Positions 12,861-24,889 of a DNA stretch of 64,000 bases are shown piece after piece (position 1 is the first letter of the stretch; every line of letters starts with the position of its first letter). The position numbers and the translations under genes were made by a program. Source of the DNA: Sipunculus nudus (taxonomy: Eukaryota > Annelida > Sipuncula > Golfingiida > Sipunculidae); contig CM049316.1 of NCBI GenBank assembly GCA_026874595.1, forward strand, positions 52,895,676-52,959,675, given 5' to 3'. A model generated the notes under the pieces. The model worked only from the letters and a program-made list of their open reading frames with translations, did not search any database and was not told the DNA's origin.

Positions 12861-13555
12861 TATTTAAGATAGCTTTGAAGTGAATTTTAAGACAGGGTAT
12901 TAAAGTGCAGTCTATATGTAAATAGAGGAGAAAAACCACTGGCTAGCACAGCTGGAAGCCCATTTATGCAGGCAAACATGATTCAGCCAGATTAGCACTG
13001 TCTTAGCTGACCATCCCCACTAAAGGCCTATCAGCTTATATACACTGTGAACTCTGTTTATTTAATGTGATCATTGAACAGATATATGAGGCTGCAATTA
13101 ATTATTGGTATGCTGCAAGGAAGATTAAATGAAACTTGTAAAACCTAACTTTTATCCGACAAAGAAAGACCATTTGTAGCTTTGCCCTGTATTATTATGA
13201 GAGTCCATTGATAGGCCTACAAGATAAACTTCTAATGCAATATATCTTTTCTAAGCTTTATCACATTAATGCAACCATTTTAATTTCAACTCAACAACAG
13301 GCTATGAAGACAAGATCATAATACATTTCAGGATAATTAGAAATGAAAAGCGGTATGCAGCTATGCTTAGTGCATACTCAGCTGTATTAAATGAATGGGC
13401 TGGACAGGCTGTCTGCAAGAGGCACTAGTTGTTTGCCTGCAATTTTTCAGGCTGGCTGGCATATACTACCTCCACACACAAGAGTATCAGCATAAACGAT
13501 ATCCTGCATTACAATATAAGGAAAACTAAATGTCTCATTTCTGTATGTAGTCTGT
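12861..13555. other. Gene-free AT-rich DNA
   Basis: Nothing recognisable apart from short homopolymers. Confidence 0.55.
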
Positions 13556-13564
13556 TGTAAAAGA

Positions 13565-13690
13565 TAAGTTTGCTCTGCGTTCTCCACTGGTGACCCGGGT
13601 TGATCCCCGGCTTGACTGTGAGTGTGGGTTGTAGTTTCCTGACCAAGGCTGGTGGTTTCCTCCACCCCTGCAGACTATACCGAATGCCAT
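13565..13690 (+). mobile_element. tRNA-derived SINE-like fragment
   Basis: A tRNA B-box-like string (GGGTTGATCCCCGGC, about 13598-13612) is followed by a body with AGTTTCCTGACCAAGG and GGTGGTTTCCTCCACC. A B-box followed by a GGTTTCCTCC body is a common SINE arrangement in marine invertebrates. I cannot identify a full A-box or tail, so it is called a fragment. Confidence 0.5.
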
Positions 13691-13729
13691 GATCCTAGCC
13701 ACGGAGAGTGCCTTGCATCAATTATTAGA

Positions 13730-15364
13730 ACTATAGTCGGTTCCACCAACCATGAAACACTGTTTTTTCGTGATCATTTTAAAAGAACTGAGAACGAACA
13801 GAGATTTTTGGTAAAGAGGTAAGTGAGAACGCGACCTAATTTTCTGACAGGAAAAAATGCCACATACCCGAGATGAATAGCCTGTAATGAACAAAAAACA
13901 TAATCCATTAGAAACTCACGGGCTGTTTACAACATTTTGTGCTTGGTCAACTGACAAGATTCTGCCTTGCACAGGCGTGATGTCATAAGCGGTGTTCCAC
14001 TTGGTAGTGTCTATCCGCACAACCGTCGTGCGGATTAGCCTTCTTATCCGCACGACAGCCGTGTGTTCCCATATATCGTACACTAAATATATTTTAATTT
14101 TTCATAATATAACTACTTCAAGTATCGGAGGAATTATAATTTTTGGGAAATTGATACAAAACAAAACTCATGAACAGAAATAAACATATACCACAAAGAA
14201 ACTTGTTATGACAGCTGGCCAAGGAACATTTGTGTATTTGGGCCTGCCCAGGCTTTTCCAGTTTTATGCACTTATTGTGTCTTACTTTAAGTATTAAGTT
14301 TACGTAATTCATCTAGCATCTACAACTTTTAATAAGTTCTGTTGTGCTGAGGTGTCTGTTACCATCCATATTATTGTTAGCAGTGGATAGGTTTTATATT
14401 ATTATATGAGAAGCTGTCGTGCGGATTGTACTTCTTATCGGCACAATGGTCGTGCCGATAGCCTCGGCCGTTCCACTTTGCAGGAGATAGAATCCCGCTG
14501 TCTGGCGATATGAGGTGGTCAAACAATAATAGCAGCTAGCATGTTACTATCATTAATATATGTATGTAGCCCCTGTTATATCATATGATTGTACATGAAT
14601 GATGAATGGCACCCCTGCTCTCTCTTCCTTCGATACGCTGTTTCAGAGTCATAGGAGATTTTTTTAAGTTTGAAAAAACCTGATACATTTACATCAACAA
14701 TAACTGCAACATCTCGGCTTAAAAGGTGTCGATATTCATCACAAAACAACCATGTATTGTGTGAATGTGCTTATAACAGTGACACCATTCAAGTGTTATT
14801 TCCACCACCACCAATAATTTAAATATCGATGGAAGATTACTATTCTTATGAACTTATCAGTGATTACAAGCAGTGTTAATAACAATCACAATATTAATGG
14901 TTGAAACAGCAAAACTTGGGTAAATGTGTGTGCCCTATAAATTTTCTCCAGGCGCATCCCGATGCACCATCGACTTTTACAATGTATCACTGGCGGCTCT
15001 CTGAGCAGAGTTCACACAGTCCATTCAATCCAATTTTAACCCCTGCTGACCTCTTCATAATGTGTATTCAGGAAATTTCACGTGTGGACCGTGACGTCAC
15101 GGTTACGTCATTCCATTATGACGGCAAAGATTTCACATACAACGCCGTTCAGTTTGGCCAAGTTAGCTATGCACTTCTTACATTAAGTAAACAACTCATC
15201 AGCGTCGTGATGTAGGTTGTATTTAATACATTATCACCGACTTCATAAAAAATTAGGTCGTTTTCTAGGCATTCACCATATCGCTAAGAACACAAAATAT
15301 ATATCAAGGTAGAAAAGAAAATGTGAAAAAACAGTGTTTCACGGTTGGTGGAACGGACTATAGT
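13730..15364. mobile_element. Non-autonomous DNA transposon with long inverted ends
   Basis: The left end (ACTATAGTCGGTTCCACCAA, continuing to CTGTTTTTTC) is matched in inverted orientation at 15324-15364, with only two differences in about 40 bases. Similarity continues more weakly for about 120 bases inwards (both ends carry CGACCTAATTTT). Both outer edges carry the palindrome ACTATAGT, so the target duplication may be TA or slightly longer. No transposase is visible; the 104-codon frame at 14901-15215 is not recognisable. A second element is nested at 14003-14469. Confidence 0.8.
14003..14469. mobile_element. Nested 467-bp MITE with 9-bp target duplication (Mutator-like)
   Basis: Inverted repeats of 49 bases (14011-14059 and 14413-14461; about 80% identical) bracket AT-rich DNA. 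Each contains its own small hairpin, such as ATCCGCAC ... GTGCGGAT. The element is flanked by the direct repeat GTTCCACTT at 13994-14002 and 14470-14478. A 9-base target-site duplication is typical of Mutator-like elements (family knowledge). It lies inside the older 13730-15364 element, so it inserted later. No coding capacity. Confidence 0.75.
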
Positions 15365-15830
15365 CATACAATCAATGTAAATTATAAGATTTAAAATTAA
15401 ACCAGCAGCCAATGACATATTTACTTAGAAGTGATCCTCCTGCACCCCCACAACATTTATAAAATTATACACAATTTTCACTATGTGTTTGAAATTAACT
15501 TTTCATAGCAAAAGCTACTATCTCAGGAGCCTCCCAGGACCCATCTGCAGGTTCAAAATTCTATGTAAAAGTTAAGACAGCAACTCCAAGCCCAATCAGA
15601 TAAAACAAGCAGACTCAAAATTGGTAAAAAAAATAAAGGAAAAGCAGCTTGTTTTGTTATTTTGAAAATATGAGCATTAATTTACATATTGCAGGATTTT
15701 CTCAAAAGTCTGTGTAAAAGTTAAAAGCCCACACCTAGCCATTCTAGATAAAACAAACAACAATCAAAATCTGTCAAGAAGTAAAAATTAGGAGACCAGG
15801 CATTTTTTCTGAACTGTGGTCTAGTGTGGA
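15365..15830. repeat. Diverged ~150-bp tandem duplication
   Basis: TGTAAAAGTTAA, AGATAAAACAA and CAAAAT ... TAAAAA landmarks recur about 150 bases apart (near 15564 and 15714), so the segment is a diverged two-copy repeat. It is probably part of an interspersed family; no genes. Confidence 0.55.
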
Positions 15831-16570
15831 CAGAAACCGGACGGACTTACACTTACAGAGAGACACCGGACGTCGCATCGCCATGGAATAAGCTCGTCGG
15901 GCTAAATACCTCACAGTATGCAATCAGACGTGTGAAGAGACTTGCTGTTAATGGGTCATTTTTTCCTTTCAGCCATGTCATGAAAATGACTAAATTACAA
16001 CATTTTGTGTGTAGCGTGCGGGGACACACGACCGCGGGTTCACCTGTCATTCTACATGGCCAGCTATTACCTAGGTTTTCAGACAATCATCCGCTATTAC
16101 TCTGTCAAACCACCTACTTTTTCCAGTGAAGTCCAGCTCACGCGGTGCCAGATAATTGCTTGATTATCACTGGTGTCAAAACACCCAATCTGGACTGTTT
16201 TTACCGACCCCGCGTCCGACAGCGCCAGTGAAGGATGTCATCATTACCCGCGTCAGTAAAACACGTCACGCTCACAGACCTAAGGACAGGTTCAAGATTA
16301 AGAGATAAGACCACGCCCAGAACTACGGACAGGTTAGAGATAAAGAGATAAGACCGCCAAAAGGTGACATGACACTCATAATATGGAGAGCTACTCTCCA
16401 ATGCAAATCATGAGACAATTAGTGCAATCCCACTACAGTTACACGCGATACTTTCATTACACATATGATCACCAGCACAGCGTACGTTTCAATTAGGTAA
16501 CCCCCTGCGGAACCCAGCTAAACTGTTCATTTTCTGACCATATGGCACCTTGTATGAGTGACGGGAACTT
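15830..16570. other. Gene-free, moderately GC-rich DNA
   Basis: Open frames of up to 101 codons exist on both strands but none shows a recognisable protein. AGATTAAGAGATAAGACC and AGATAAAGAGATAAGACC (near 16290 and 16335) form a short duplication. Confidence 0.5.
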
Positions 16571-16790
16571 GGCAGCAGCGATGCATGATGAAAGTGGGAT
16601 GGCCCCGCTATCACTGGCCGGCCAGTTAATTGATAAGTTCAGTCCTGGTAAATATCACTAATCAACTTGCCAATTAGCAGGAGAGTGGCCTCATTCATCA
16701 CAGTGTAGACTCCAGCCGGAATGCACCGATACCCGGCGCCCTGGCAAGATTCATTAAGCCAGCAAATCTAGCTCTCTGACCCTGCTGCCG
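16570..16790. promoter_or_regulatory. Candidate enhancer with homeodomain-type motifs
   Basis: A non-repetitive, GC-balanced block with TAATTGATAAG (16627), CTAATCAAC (16658) and CCAATTAGC (16670) within 60 bases. Clustered TAAT/TGAT cores are typical of homeodomain/PBC enhancers, but conservation is untested. Confidence 0.3.
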
Positions 16791-16972
16791 CGGTACGGTC
16801 GGTCACAGACCAGCTATATATTAGATTTGATTATAGCTATACACAATAGATGATTTTTTCGCATATTCTTATTCTGTAGTTTACCAGTGACACTTTTTTA
16901 ATACATAAAATTTTTTTTTTCCCCTTAGAAGATTTCGACACAAATGAGTAAAGCGAAAGATGATATGGATAA

Positions 16973-17337
16973 GGCCAAAAAAATAAGGTATGGTTCTCAG
17001 GCACTTTTTTTTCAGAAATCAATGCGGACGGGCGTTTTTTTTTTATTTATTTTATTTTTTTTTTTTTTGTGTCGATGAAAATGTCAAAATATAAGGGCAA
17101 ACCTGATAATAACAGATTTTTTTTTGCTAAAAAAAATGTAAAAGCACTACATAACAAAGGAAATTTTATCAAAAGTGTATGATTTTATTTTCTTGAATGA
17201 AATGTCCAAGCGGCTGAAGCTCAAATTTGGTAAATTTCGATTGAAAATAAAAATAAAATTGTTTGATGCGGGGGTTTAAAATTGACGCGGGCGATGTCTG
17301 AGAACCATACCTTTTATTTTTTTGGCCTAACACTTGT
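16973..17337. mobile_element. PIF/Harbinger-like MITE, 365 bp
   Basis: Terminal inverted repeats of about 31-33 bases begin GGCCAAAAAAATAAGG and include GGTATGGTTCTCAG; the right end is the same sequence inverted with a two-base indel. Both ends are flanked by TAA (16970-16972 and 17338-17340). A three-base TAA/TTA target duplication with GG-starting ends is the hallmark of PIF/Harbinger elements. The interior is T- and A-rich with no coding capacity. Confidence 0.8.
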
Positions 17338-17771
17338 TTTTAAACGGGTTAAGTAGGTTTACACTTGCAAATGAAATGGGGATGTCGCGATATATCAAAA
17401 TGCTCACAGGTATACGATTCTCAATTCTTAATCTGTAACGCACGGAAATATTGCGACAAATATTGTGTCACACTGTTTCAAGGGATATGTGAAGTAGGGT
17501 GCATGGTGGATACGTTTTAAAAAAAAATGTTTTTTTTTTAATGTATACATTACAAAGAAAATGTATATAGTACATGTAATTCTATAATATTAGCTTAATC
17601 CTTCTAAATTTATTGATAATCATCGCCGAACACAGCCAGAGTATTAATTACAATCAATTACAGTTCAGTGTGTATATGTATATATAAATTACAATGATAA
17701 ATAAATACTTTTTTAAGTAACCCATAAAGTATAGATATAGCAGGTCTTTTGCAGGTAGTGTGCTCGCGAAA

Positions 17772-17775
<4 letters not shown>

Positions 17776-17813
<38 letters not shown>
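17776..17813. repeat. (AT)n microsatellite
   Basis: Uninterrupted AT dinucleotides, about 38 bases. Open frames reading Tyr-Ile repeats through it are artefacts. Confidence 0.97.
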
Positions 17814-17817
<4 letters not shown>

Positions 17818-18259
17818 AACTATTTGGGTTGTATGCATGCAAACAAAAAAGGACTGTGTAAATTGAGTATAGAAACACATAATATTATATGTGTGTCTGA
17901 TAAATGTACGCTTCTTTTTTATTTTGGTAACAATGGCTGATCAATTAATATAAATCAGCATGTGGAAATCGTCAAGTGCATTAATAATAAATTTGTTGTA
18001 AATTAAAATTTGTTCAAATAAATAATGTATAAGATGCGACATTTCATAACTATAGGATATATATATGATATATGATTTGATGTAATGACATGATATATAT
18101 GTTTGAGCAATTATTGTCATGCAAAAAGATTGGTTATATATAGGCCTATTATATTATAGGCATGACTTTCGCAGTATATAGTTTTTGTGTCAAATATATA
18201 TTTTGATACTAGCTTTTCCATTGAGAGAAAGGCAATAAATTACTGAGGCATATACCAAA

Positions 18260-18261
<2 letters not shown>

Positions 18262-18297
<36 letters not shown>
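18262..18297. repeat. (AT)n microsatellite
   Basis: About 36 bases of AT, followed by TATAA-type repeats. Confidence 0.97.
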
Positions 18298-18305
<8 letters not shown>

Positions 18306-18739
18306 TAATATAATATAATATAATATATCCCAGGTACCTTTGACAAATTAATGTAATTGATGAAGAGACATTTCTGGCCCTCGGGTGTCTATTTCTCTTG
18401 ATGCTATATTTATTGCTATATGGATCGTGTTATACAAAGTCAAACCATGCATGCAATTATATAGTCCGCAACAAAATGGACAGCATAAATATACCGTTAT
18501 ATTCTTTTATGCATAACAGCTATATAGGGAAAATGTTTGTTTTTTTTTAACTCAACCATTCTATAACACACACACATATACATATATGTATATACGGACG
18601 GATATGTTTCAAGTGCAGTCAGGAAGAACTTTCCGTTCATTAAACCCGACATAAAAGTAAGTTTTAGGAGAGGAGGACTTTTTAACTTCCTCTGGTTTAT
18701 AAATAACATCTGTCTTGAATGATATAATGGCGGGGCAAA

Positions 18740-19560
18740 TATCATGTAGTCATGAACTCATTTTCACTCGGGCTGTTTACAGCTGTTTCATAATGCGCAG
18801 CTGTTGGCAATATCCCTTCAGAAATGCTAGATTCTGGACATTGGCCATACACTATTGGCCACCCCGCCACTGATCTTCAGGCATTTTCTTCAGTTTATCA
18901 AAGTTGAAGATGGGGGCATTTCTCTTTCATGCCTGACACCGGCCAATATTCCCTGACACCGAGTCTGCAGCCAGCACCAAATCAATGCCATGGGCAGCAG
19001 TTATAGATTTAGTAACAAATATGAAGTCGTATCCACGGTGACATGTGCCAACTCTTAACTCATGGCATTTCATGGTCGGCGGGCAAAACAGCCATATTGG
19101 ATGGGCGCCGGGCATCGCAGCAGGTCTGATCATGGATGGATCGGGGCATGTTCCTTTATTAAAGCAGCACAAGTGTCAATATTGGCGATTTGCCTGACCG
19201 CGAGACGTACAGTTTTCTCATTTCCCCTCAACACCGGGTTCTTAACCTGTAAGCCGGCCCTGATGATCTAGCTGACATAAAGTATAGAGTTTAATAAGCT
19301 ACTGCCAATAAATCAGTCCGCTGCTCACTTACTGTAGCTAATGTCTACCTGCCCGACTATTATACTGCGCTCAAACAGACAGCGCTCAAATCAGGCATAA
19401 AGTGCGGGAGACTCTCTACACAGAGTTCATTCTAACTACAAGCACCTCTCATTTATCACTCCGCGAGCCGCCGCCCAGGACAGGCCCCAATTTGTGAACC
19501 CCCTTCACGACAGGAATACACAAAGCTTTTATTGGCCATAAAACTAAGTTACACCACCAT
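18740..19560. promoter_or_regulatory. GC-balanced gene-desert island, candidate regulatory DNA
   Basis: An 800-base repeat-free stretch between AT arrays. It contains CCTGACACCG twice (near 18930 and 18952), CCATATTGGATGG (near 19091, close to an SRF CArG box) and the near-palindrome TTTTATTGGCCATAAAA (about 19528), which resembles paired posterior Hox-type TTTAT sites. Open frames on both strands look incidental. Confidence 0.3.
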
Positions 19561-20690
19561 GCACCTGTGAATGGCTACAAAACACACAATTTATGTAGAG
19601 GGATTGTGGTAATTCAGGAGGGCAGAAGAGCTCGTGAGGTCTGTAATTACAGCCTTAAATACATACCCCTTGTGCACTGGCCAAAAAAAAAAAATGCCCA
19701 TCAACTTCTGGTTGCTACATTAAAAGGATATACTCATAAACATACAATTACCACTGTTTATACATACTGGCATCACCCACTCAGACAGGTTAAACAGAGG
19801 CTGTGTTAATTTATCAATGGTTTGGGTTTCCCCCCTTTTTTATCCTGAATGTTATAGGTGAGATTTAAAAACACATCTTCACAAAGTCTTGTTGCGAAAT
19901 CAACCTTGCGTAATGATTAAATAACAGCAGCCTGGGTTATGGGGAGCTCGCGTGGTTATGGTATTTTATCACACACTGGATATAAAACAGTTATGATGAA
20001 TGGTTCGGAATGCATGCATGCTAATTTACTCTAGTTCTATAAACAGATGTTTTATCACGCGCATGTGAGAACACCTTGTTTTTAATACGTTTACGTTAAT
20101 AAAGAGAAACAAGTGATATCGTTTGTTAGCCATATCGGAATACAAATTTTCTTTATTTTGTCTACTACACATAGGCTTACCAGAGAGAAAAGAATGGTCA
20201 CACGATGGTCACCCCACATGGTGCATCGTCCCTTCCCTCAAAACACATAAATATGACAAATATGCACCTGCATTGGTGTCACTGTCATATATATATATAT
20301 ACAAACAGATATATTGGAATTCCTGCAATTTTCATGTTATTCGTCCCATTTATACATTTTTTTACAGTCAAATTAATTTTCTTCGCATTGAATGTTTCTT
20401 TTTATCAACATTAATTAACAATTATATAAAATTTGAGCTCTAAAAAAATATACCCTTTGTTTATTTAGAATGGAAGACAATTTAAGTTTCAGTGCGTATA
20501 TACTGGTATAAATATATGCCAACACCGCAGTAATATAGTATAAATGTAGATGCTGTTTAAGAATATTTCTGTTTTGCTTATTTATAAAATTAAATCAATC
20601 TTACAAACATTATATAATGAAGAGATTATGACACACAGAACATCATTACACAAGTGGAGAAATACAGGTAGACGGCACCTGACATGATAT
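19560..20690. other. Gene-free DNA
   Basis: AT-rich, with a poly-A tract at 19682. Open frames of up to 106 codons show no recognisable protein features. Confidence 0.5.
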
Positions 20691-21100
20691 TTCAGACAGA
20701 CAGACACCGTTACCAACACAAAAGATGGAGGCTGAAGCCGGGGCCCAAAAGAGTTAGAAGTCATCTATCATTGATGGAGAGGAATCCTCGTGCTCGTCTG
20801 CCATTCAAAGTGTATGTTCCTTCATGCCTCGACATTGCAGGCTCCTGTGATCTGGGCTGTTGCAACAGTGCCCGTGCATGGCTGCACAAAGGGCTCGCTC
20901 CACCTGTCCGAACAAGCAATGATTGGCAACATATGTATATGTCTTGCCGCCGCGATGACAAATGCCCCCGGCCTGCTCGGGATATGTATCACTCCTTCTT
21001 TTAACTGGCCCCGTGGAATACTCGGCTCTTTTTTCAGGAGTCCTTATTTGCTATCTGACGGGCCTTGTCATGTCCCAAGCAAAGTAAAAATACATTATGT
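20690..21100. promoter_or_regulatory. GC-rich gene-desert island, candidate regulatory DNA
   Basis: A repeat-free block with three overlapping long open frames (two + frames, one -), which reflects low stop density in GC-rich DNA rather than coding. It contains CAATGATTGG and CAACATATGTATATG. Candidate enhancer by composition only. Confidence 0.25.
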
Positions 21101-21480
21101 AATGTATAAAAGTTAACCTCGACAGGTGAGTGGTCCCTCACTATGTCTTCATTACACTAGGCCTATATATGTAAATCAATGCACACGAAAAACTTGGTGT
21201 TTAGTTCAAGTCAATTCAGTGTTATTCCGTATGATTTTGTTAAAGGAAATCTAATATCACGCCAGGTATTCCGGTTATATATTTTTCGTGAATATGTATA
21301 TTCCTATGAGCATTTTGTATGCAAACATGGTTTAATGACGGTCTATATCGACCTATTTGACAACTGACATGCATGTCAATTAAGTCGATATGCATGATTT
21401 CGGTGAACCGTTGAACAGAGGATTTGGATGTTACAATACTTCGCCTGTTTATACAAATGTTTTTTATCAGCTCACCTCTA

Positions 21481-21556
<76 letters not shown>

Positions 21557-22430
21557 TTTGCGAAGAAGCTTTGTCAAATATCCTTTGAGATATTTATAAT
21601 TATGGTTAATAACAATCACCAATTAATACAAAATAACTTGAAGTGTATAATTTATAATGTTTAGACACTAAACACCATTCTCTGAAAATGATTAAGTATG
21701 TAAATGCTCATTATTAAAGATTGATAAAATTTTTGGCTTTAAATTTCCTGAAAATATTAAAAACGGTACTTGAATTTTGTAATGAAATCCTTTTATTATT
21801 ATTATTATTTCAAAATTTTCGAATGTCATTTACGTCAAATAAATCATCGGTTAATTGAGTTATAAGGAGCAAATTAGACATTAATGGATTAAACACAATT
21901 CCAAAGTTCTAGTTAGAACAATCCTGAGAGAATTTATCCTAAAAAATAAACAATATATATATTTATAAATTTAACATCTAAACATTCATGTATATACATA
22001 ATTATACATATATGTGTGATATTGAACTGGACGGCATTTATTTTCTCCATGAAACATAGACTTTACAAAGTGAAGTTTTTCCCTGCTTGCTTGGAAATCT
22101 TTTACAACGTTTTGTCAGCATTTTTTTAGATAACTTTCCTAAAGGGAATATCAATATAAATGTTTTATGATGCTACATTCTTAAAAGAAGATCAGTATAA
22201 AATGTTATGTGATGCTACATGAGAATACATGTAATTTTTCTCTATCTCATGAATTCCATGTCCTGTTGACCCTAGTCGTTCTCGGACAATTAGCTGGGAT
22301 AAAAGCACGTCTATGATCAAGTGCAGTGTCTGGTAAATGAATCCCGTCAGGTCTTTGATTATAAACTGCAGCGTGTTCACAAAGCAAAGATCTGTAGGAG
22401 CGTGCAAAACGTTCCACGCCATAATGTCTA
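21100..22430. other. Gene-free AT-rich DNA with a 41-bp duplication
   Basis: AT-rich, no gene. The phrase ATATAAATGTTTTATGATGC at about 22152 recurs slightly changed (ATAAAATGTTATGTGATGC) about 41 bases later. Confidence 0.5.
21484..21551. repeat. (AT)n microsatellite
   Basis: About 68 bases of uninterrupted AT. Confidence 0.97.
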
Positions 22431-23130
22431 CGGCATGTTTACAGCGAGATACAGAGTATAAAATCCAAAACTGTCACGTTCCATGATGCAAGGTGAATCT
22501 TGATGCCTGACGGCCGGGCGTTTGATATTGGTAGCTAGACCCGGAAAGCTGACCAGCGCCACAACCCCGGGCCATGATACAGAGGCAAAGACCGTGGAAA
22601 AGGAAAACAGACTTGTGCGTGGTTTGAAGACCGGGAAGTGACGTTTGGGTGCTGGCAAACGAGGTTTGGAACGGATAAAAGATACATCAAAGGCCGGGGT
22701 TGATGTGATTTCCAGCTTGTTACAAAGCCGCAGGGCAGCAACGCGTGACCTCCTGTGGTTGCGGGGCTCCCCTTTCCTTGAGGTAATAGATCAACTCTGT
22801 AAGTAGCAGGCTCCTCTTGCTGATGGCTTGCAGAGGGACACACAAACAACAAGTGTCGGGTCCTAATTACATGGCTGTTCGGAGCCCTTGGAATGTCTAA
22901 ACAAGTATATACCTTATCCATGCTGAGCTCTATGCGTTGCCCTGCGACCGATCTAGATACGCTGGATGTTTACTTGACCACTACTGGGTATAAAAGCTTT
23001 ACCACTTGGCCGTCTCTGACTTCCCTCCACTGACTAGCAAACTCTGCTGCTCACAAGTGGAAACATAACGCCAGAACGACAGGAATTCTGGCGCTGCTGT
23101 ACTTGACATCGTGCTTGCTGCTAACCTTGG
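22430..23130. promoter_or_regulatory. GC-rich gene-desert island, candidate regulatory DNA
   Basis: A 700-base, repeat-free, CpG-containing block bounded by AT-rich DNA. It holds ACATCAAAGG (TCF/LEF-like, near 22683) and TGTGGTTGCGGG (Runt-like, near 22754). A 128-codon antisense frame (22535-22921) has no domain that I recognise. Candidate enhancer by composition and motifs only. Confidence 0.3.
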
Positions 23131-23209
23131 TGTCATGTTTTGTTTCTGGCCTTGTGTTTAAGCAAAAGTGGAACCCACTCGCCTGGTTTCAGATTCATAC
23201 TCGTAAGCC

Positions 23210-23212
<3 letters not shown>

Positions 23213-23285
<73 letters not shown>
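23213..23285. repeat. (AT)n microsatellite
   Basis: About 73 bases of uninterrupted AT. Confidence 0.97.
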
Positions 23286-23287
<2 letters not shown>

Positions 23288-24274
23288 CATTTTTTTAAAC
23301 AGTAGCATCAAGACTTATGTATGCAAAAAGAACGTTTTGAACAAGAAAACAATTCCTCAATATACGACTTTTAGTATAAAAGATACTTTATTATATTTGT
23401 CAAGGTGACCAGATATATAATTAATCCCGTTTAATCTTTGACAGAGTCTGTTCCTTGCACAGAAATGACATTGTGCCATTTATGATTCTGAAACGATATC
23501 TCTTTTTAACATGCATACCGATATGCTTATACATTCATGGTGAAATGCAATTACATTGTTCCAGTCTTTCCAGTTGATCATCATTATGCACCCGGGCCAA
23601 ATTCTGATTCAAGCAATCTACCCATGTATGTTTGTACACAAATAAAAAAGACCCCGTCACACAATCTGATCATGAAACTATTACTTAATCCCACTGAAAC
23701 AAGATGCTTGAGTGAGCGAACGAAAATACGCAACTGCGGCTGTAAATGCTGAGCTGCTTGGTTTTCTTGCTGCTTTGAAAATAAACAGCACTGCTGGTGT
23801 CACACATTTATCTGACATGTTGCGGTCTGTACATGCTCCAACGGGCTGTCATGTTACAACGTAATGCACATCAACGCCACTGCCATGTTTACATACACAC
23901 AAATGGCCTGAATCTCTGGGGACGCTACAAGACGTAATATTCTTATTGGGGTGTGCAAATATGTCTGATTTATCGTTGCTTTTTCACTTTAAGCGTTAAT
24001 ACAATACCATGTGAAGCAATAAAGATTCAAGCTTTGTGGCTGAAGCATATCTACATTACAGAACATTTCAGGTTTAGCTCGTAGGGATACCGACAATGAG
24101 GTATTTACCAGAGACGTCTTAGTTATTTACATCACTTTACGCCATTTTGGTCCAGGTGTAAATAAATGATAGTTGCAATTTATATATTTTGGAAATCTCA
24201 CTACACCCTTTAAAATACTTTCTCATTTATTTGAGTTAATATTATAAATTATGTATAACCATTACATTGTGTAA

Positions 24275-24276
<2 letters not shown>
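23286..24276. other. Gene-free DNA
   Basis: No gene or repeat recognised; 23.7-23.95 kb is slightly GC-richer. Confidence 0.5.

Positions 24277-24325
<49 letters not shown>
24277..24325. repeat. (AT)n microsatellite
   Basis: About 49 bases of AT. Confidence 0.97.
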
Positions 24326-24329
<4 letters not shown>

Positions 24330-24366
24330 TTTATAAATAGATAGATGCATACTTCCATGCATGCTC

Positions 24367-24889
24367 GGGGGCGCAATTTCCCTTTTGCAATGTGACCCCC
24401 CCCCCCCCCACACACACCTCTATAAAGGAATGTTGTATATATATCAGTGCCGCTTTAAAAACCCAATTCTATGAAAGGGGGGGGGGGGGGGCAGCAAGTA
24501 TTTTTAGGGAGGCCGGGCTGTTGGAGATGTGAATCGGTTTGGTGTGGAATGGGGTGTCCCCTTCGTGCTATTTTCAGTCAAAATTTAAGCAATTTGAGTA
24601 GAAGATAACAGGGAGAATTCTGGCAGAAGAAACCAACAACAAATAAAAGCTTTGCTGTGCATCCCGTGGGTCCGTCACCAGTTATTTCGCAATAACAATT
24701 AATTCTTATTCTAATCTTTAAACCCTGAATGATCATTTTATTTATGAGATTATTGGCTGGGTTCCAAAATAATGTGTCGCTTTTTTAGGGATCTAAGTGA
24801 GATTCTATCTTTTATAACAAAATTATATTCTTTTATTTTCGAAAATATATATTATGACATGTCACTCTGTCCCCCACAAAATTGCGCCC
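24367..24889. mobile_element. Possible MITE with GGGCGCAATTT ends
   Basis: GGGGGCGCAATTT at 24367 is matched inverted by AAATTGCGCCC ending at 24889. Poly-C (about 24397-24410) and poly-G (about 24478-24491) tracts lie inside, so the left part could also fold. ATGCAT occurs just outside both ends, but on the left it is offset by a few bases and it is a common string here, so the duplication is uncertain. Confidence 0.4.

Larger units (their letters stand above)
17338..18740. other. Gene-free AT-rich DNA
   Basis: Holds the first two long (AT)n arrays of the window, a TATAATATAATATAAT run near 18300, and no gene. Confidence 0.6.

Noticed and set aside
14901-15215. 104-codon frame inside the 1.6-kb transposon as a transposase fragment
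   Set aside because: No DDE/D motif, zinc finger or other transposase feature can be seen; starts at a non-standard codon and is too short.
15824-16129. 101-codon open frame
   Set aside because: Overlaps an antisense frame of similar size and begins just after a repeat; no domain recognised.
22535-22921. 128-codon antisense open frame
   Set aside because: Lies in GC-rich DNA with overlapping frames, no recognisable domain and no splice context.
23103-23408. Open frames with long Tyr-Ile repeats (also near 17.7, 21.4, 25.4, 39.3, 41.7, 45.3, 47.1, 48.0, 51.3 and 55.0 kb)
   Set aside because: They are translations of (AT)n microsatellites, which have no stops in some frames; no protein features in the flanks.
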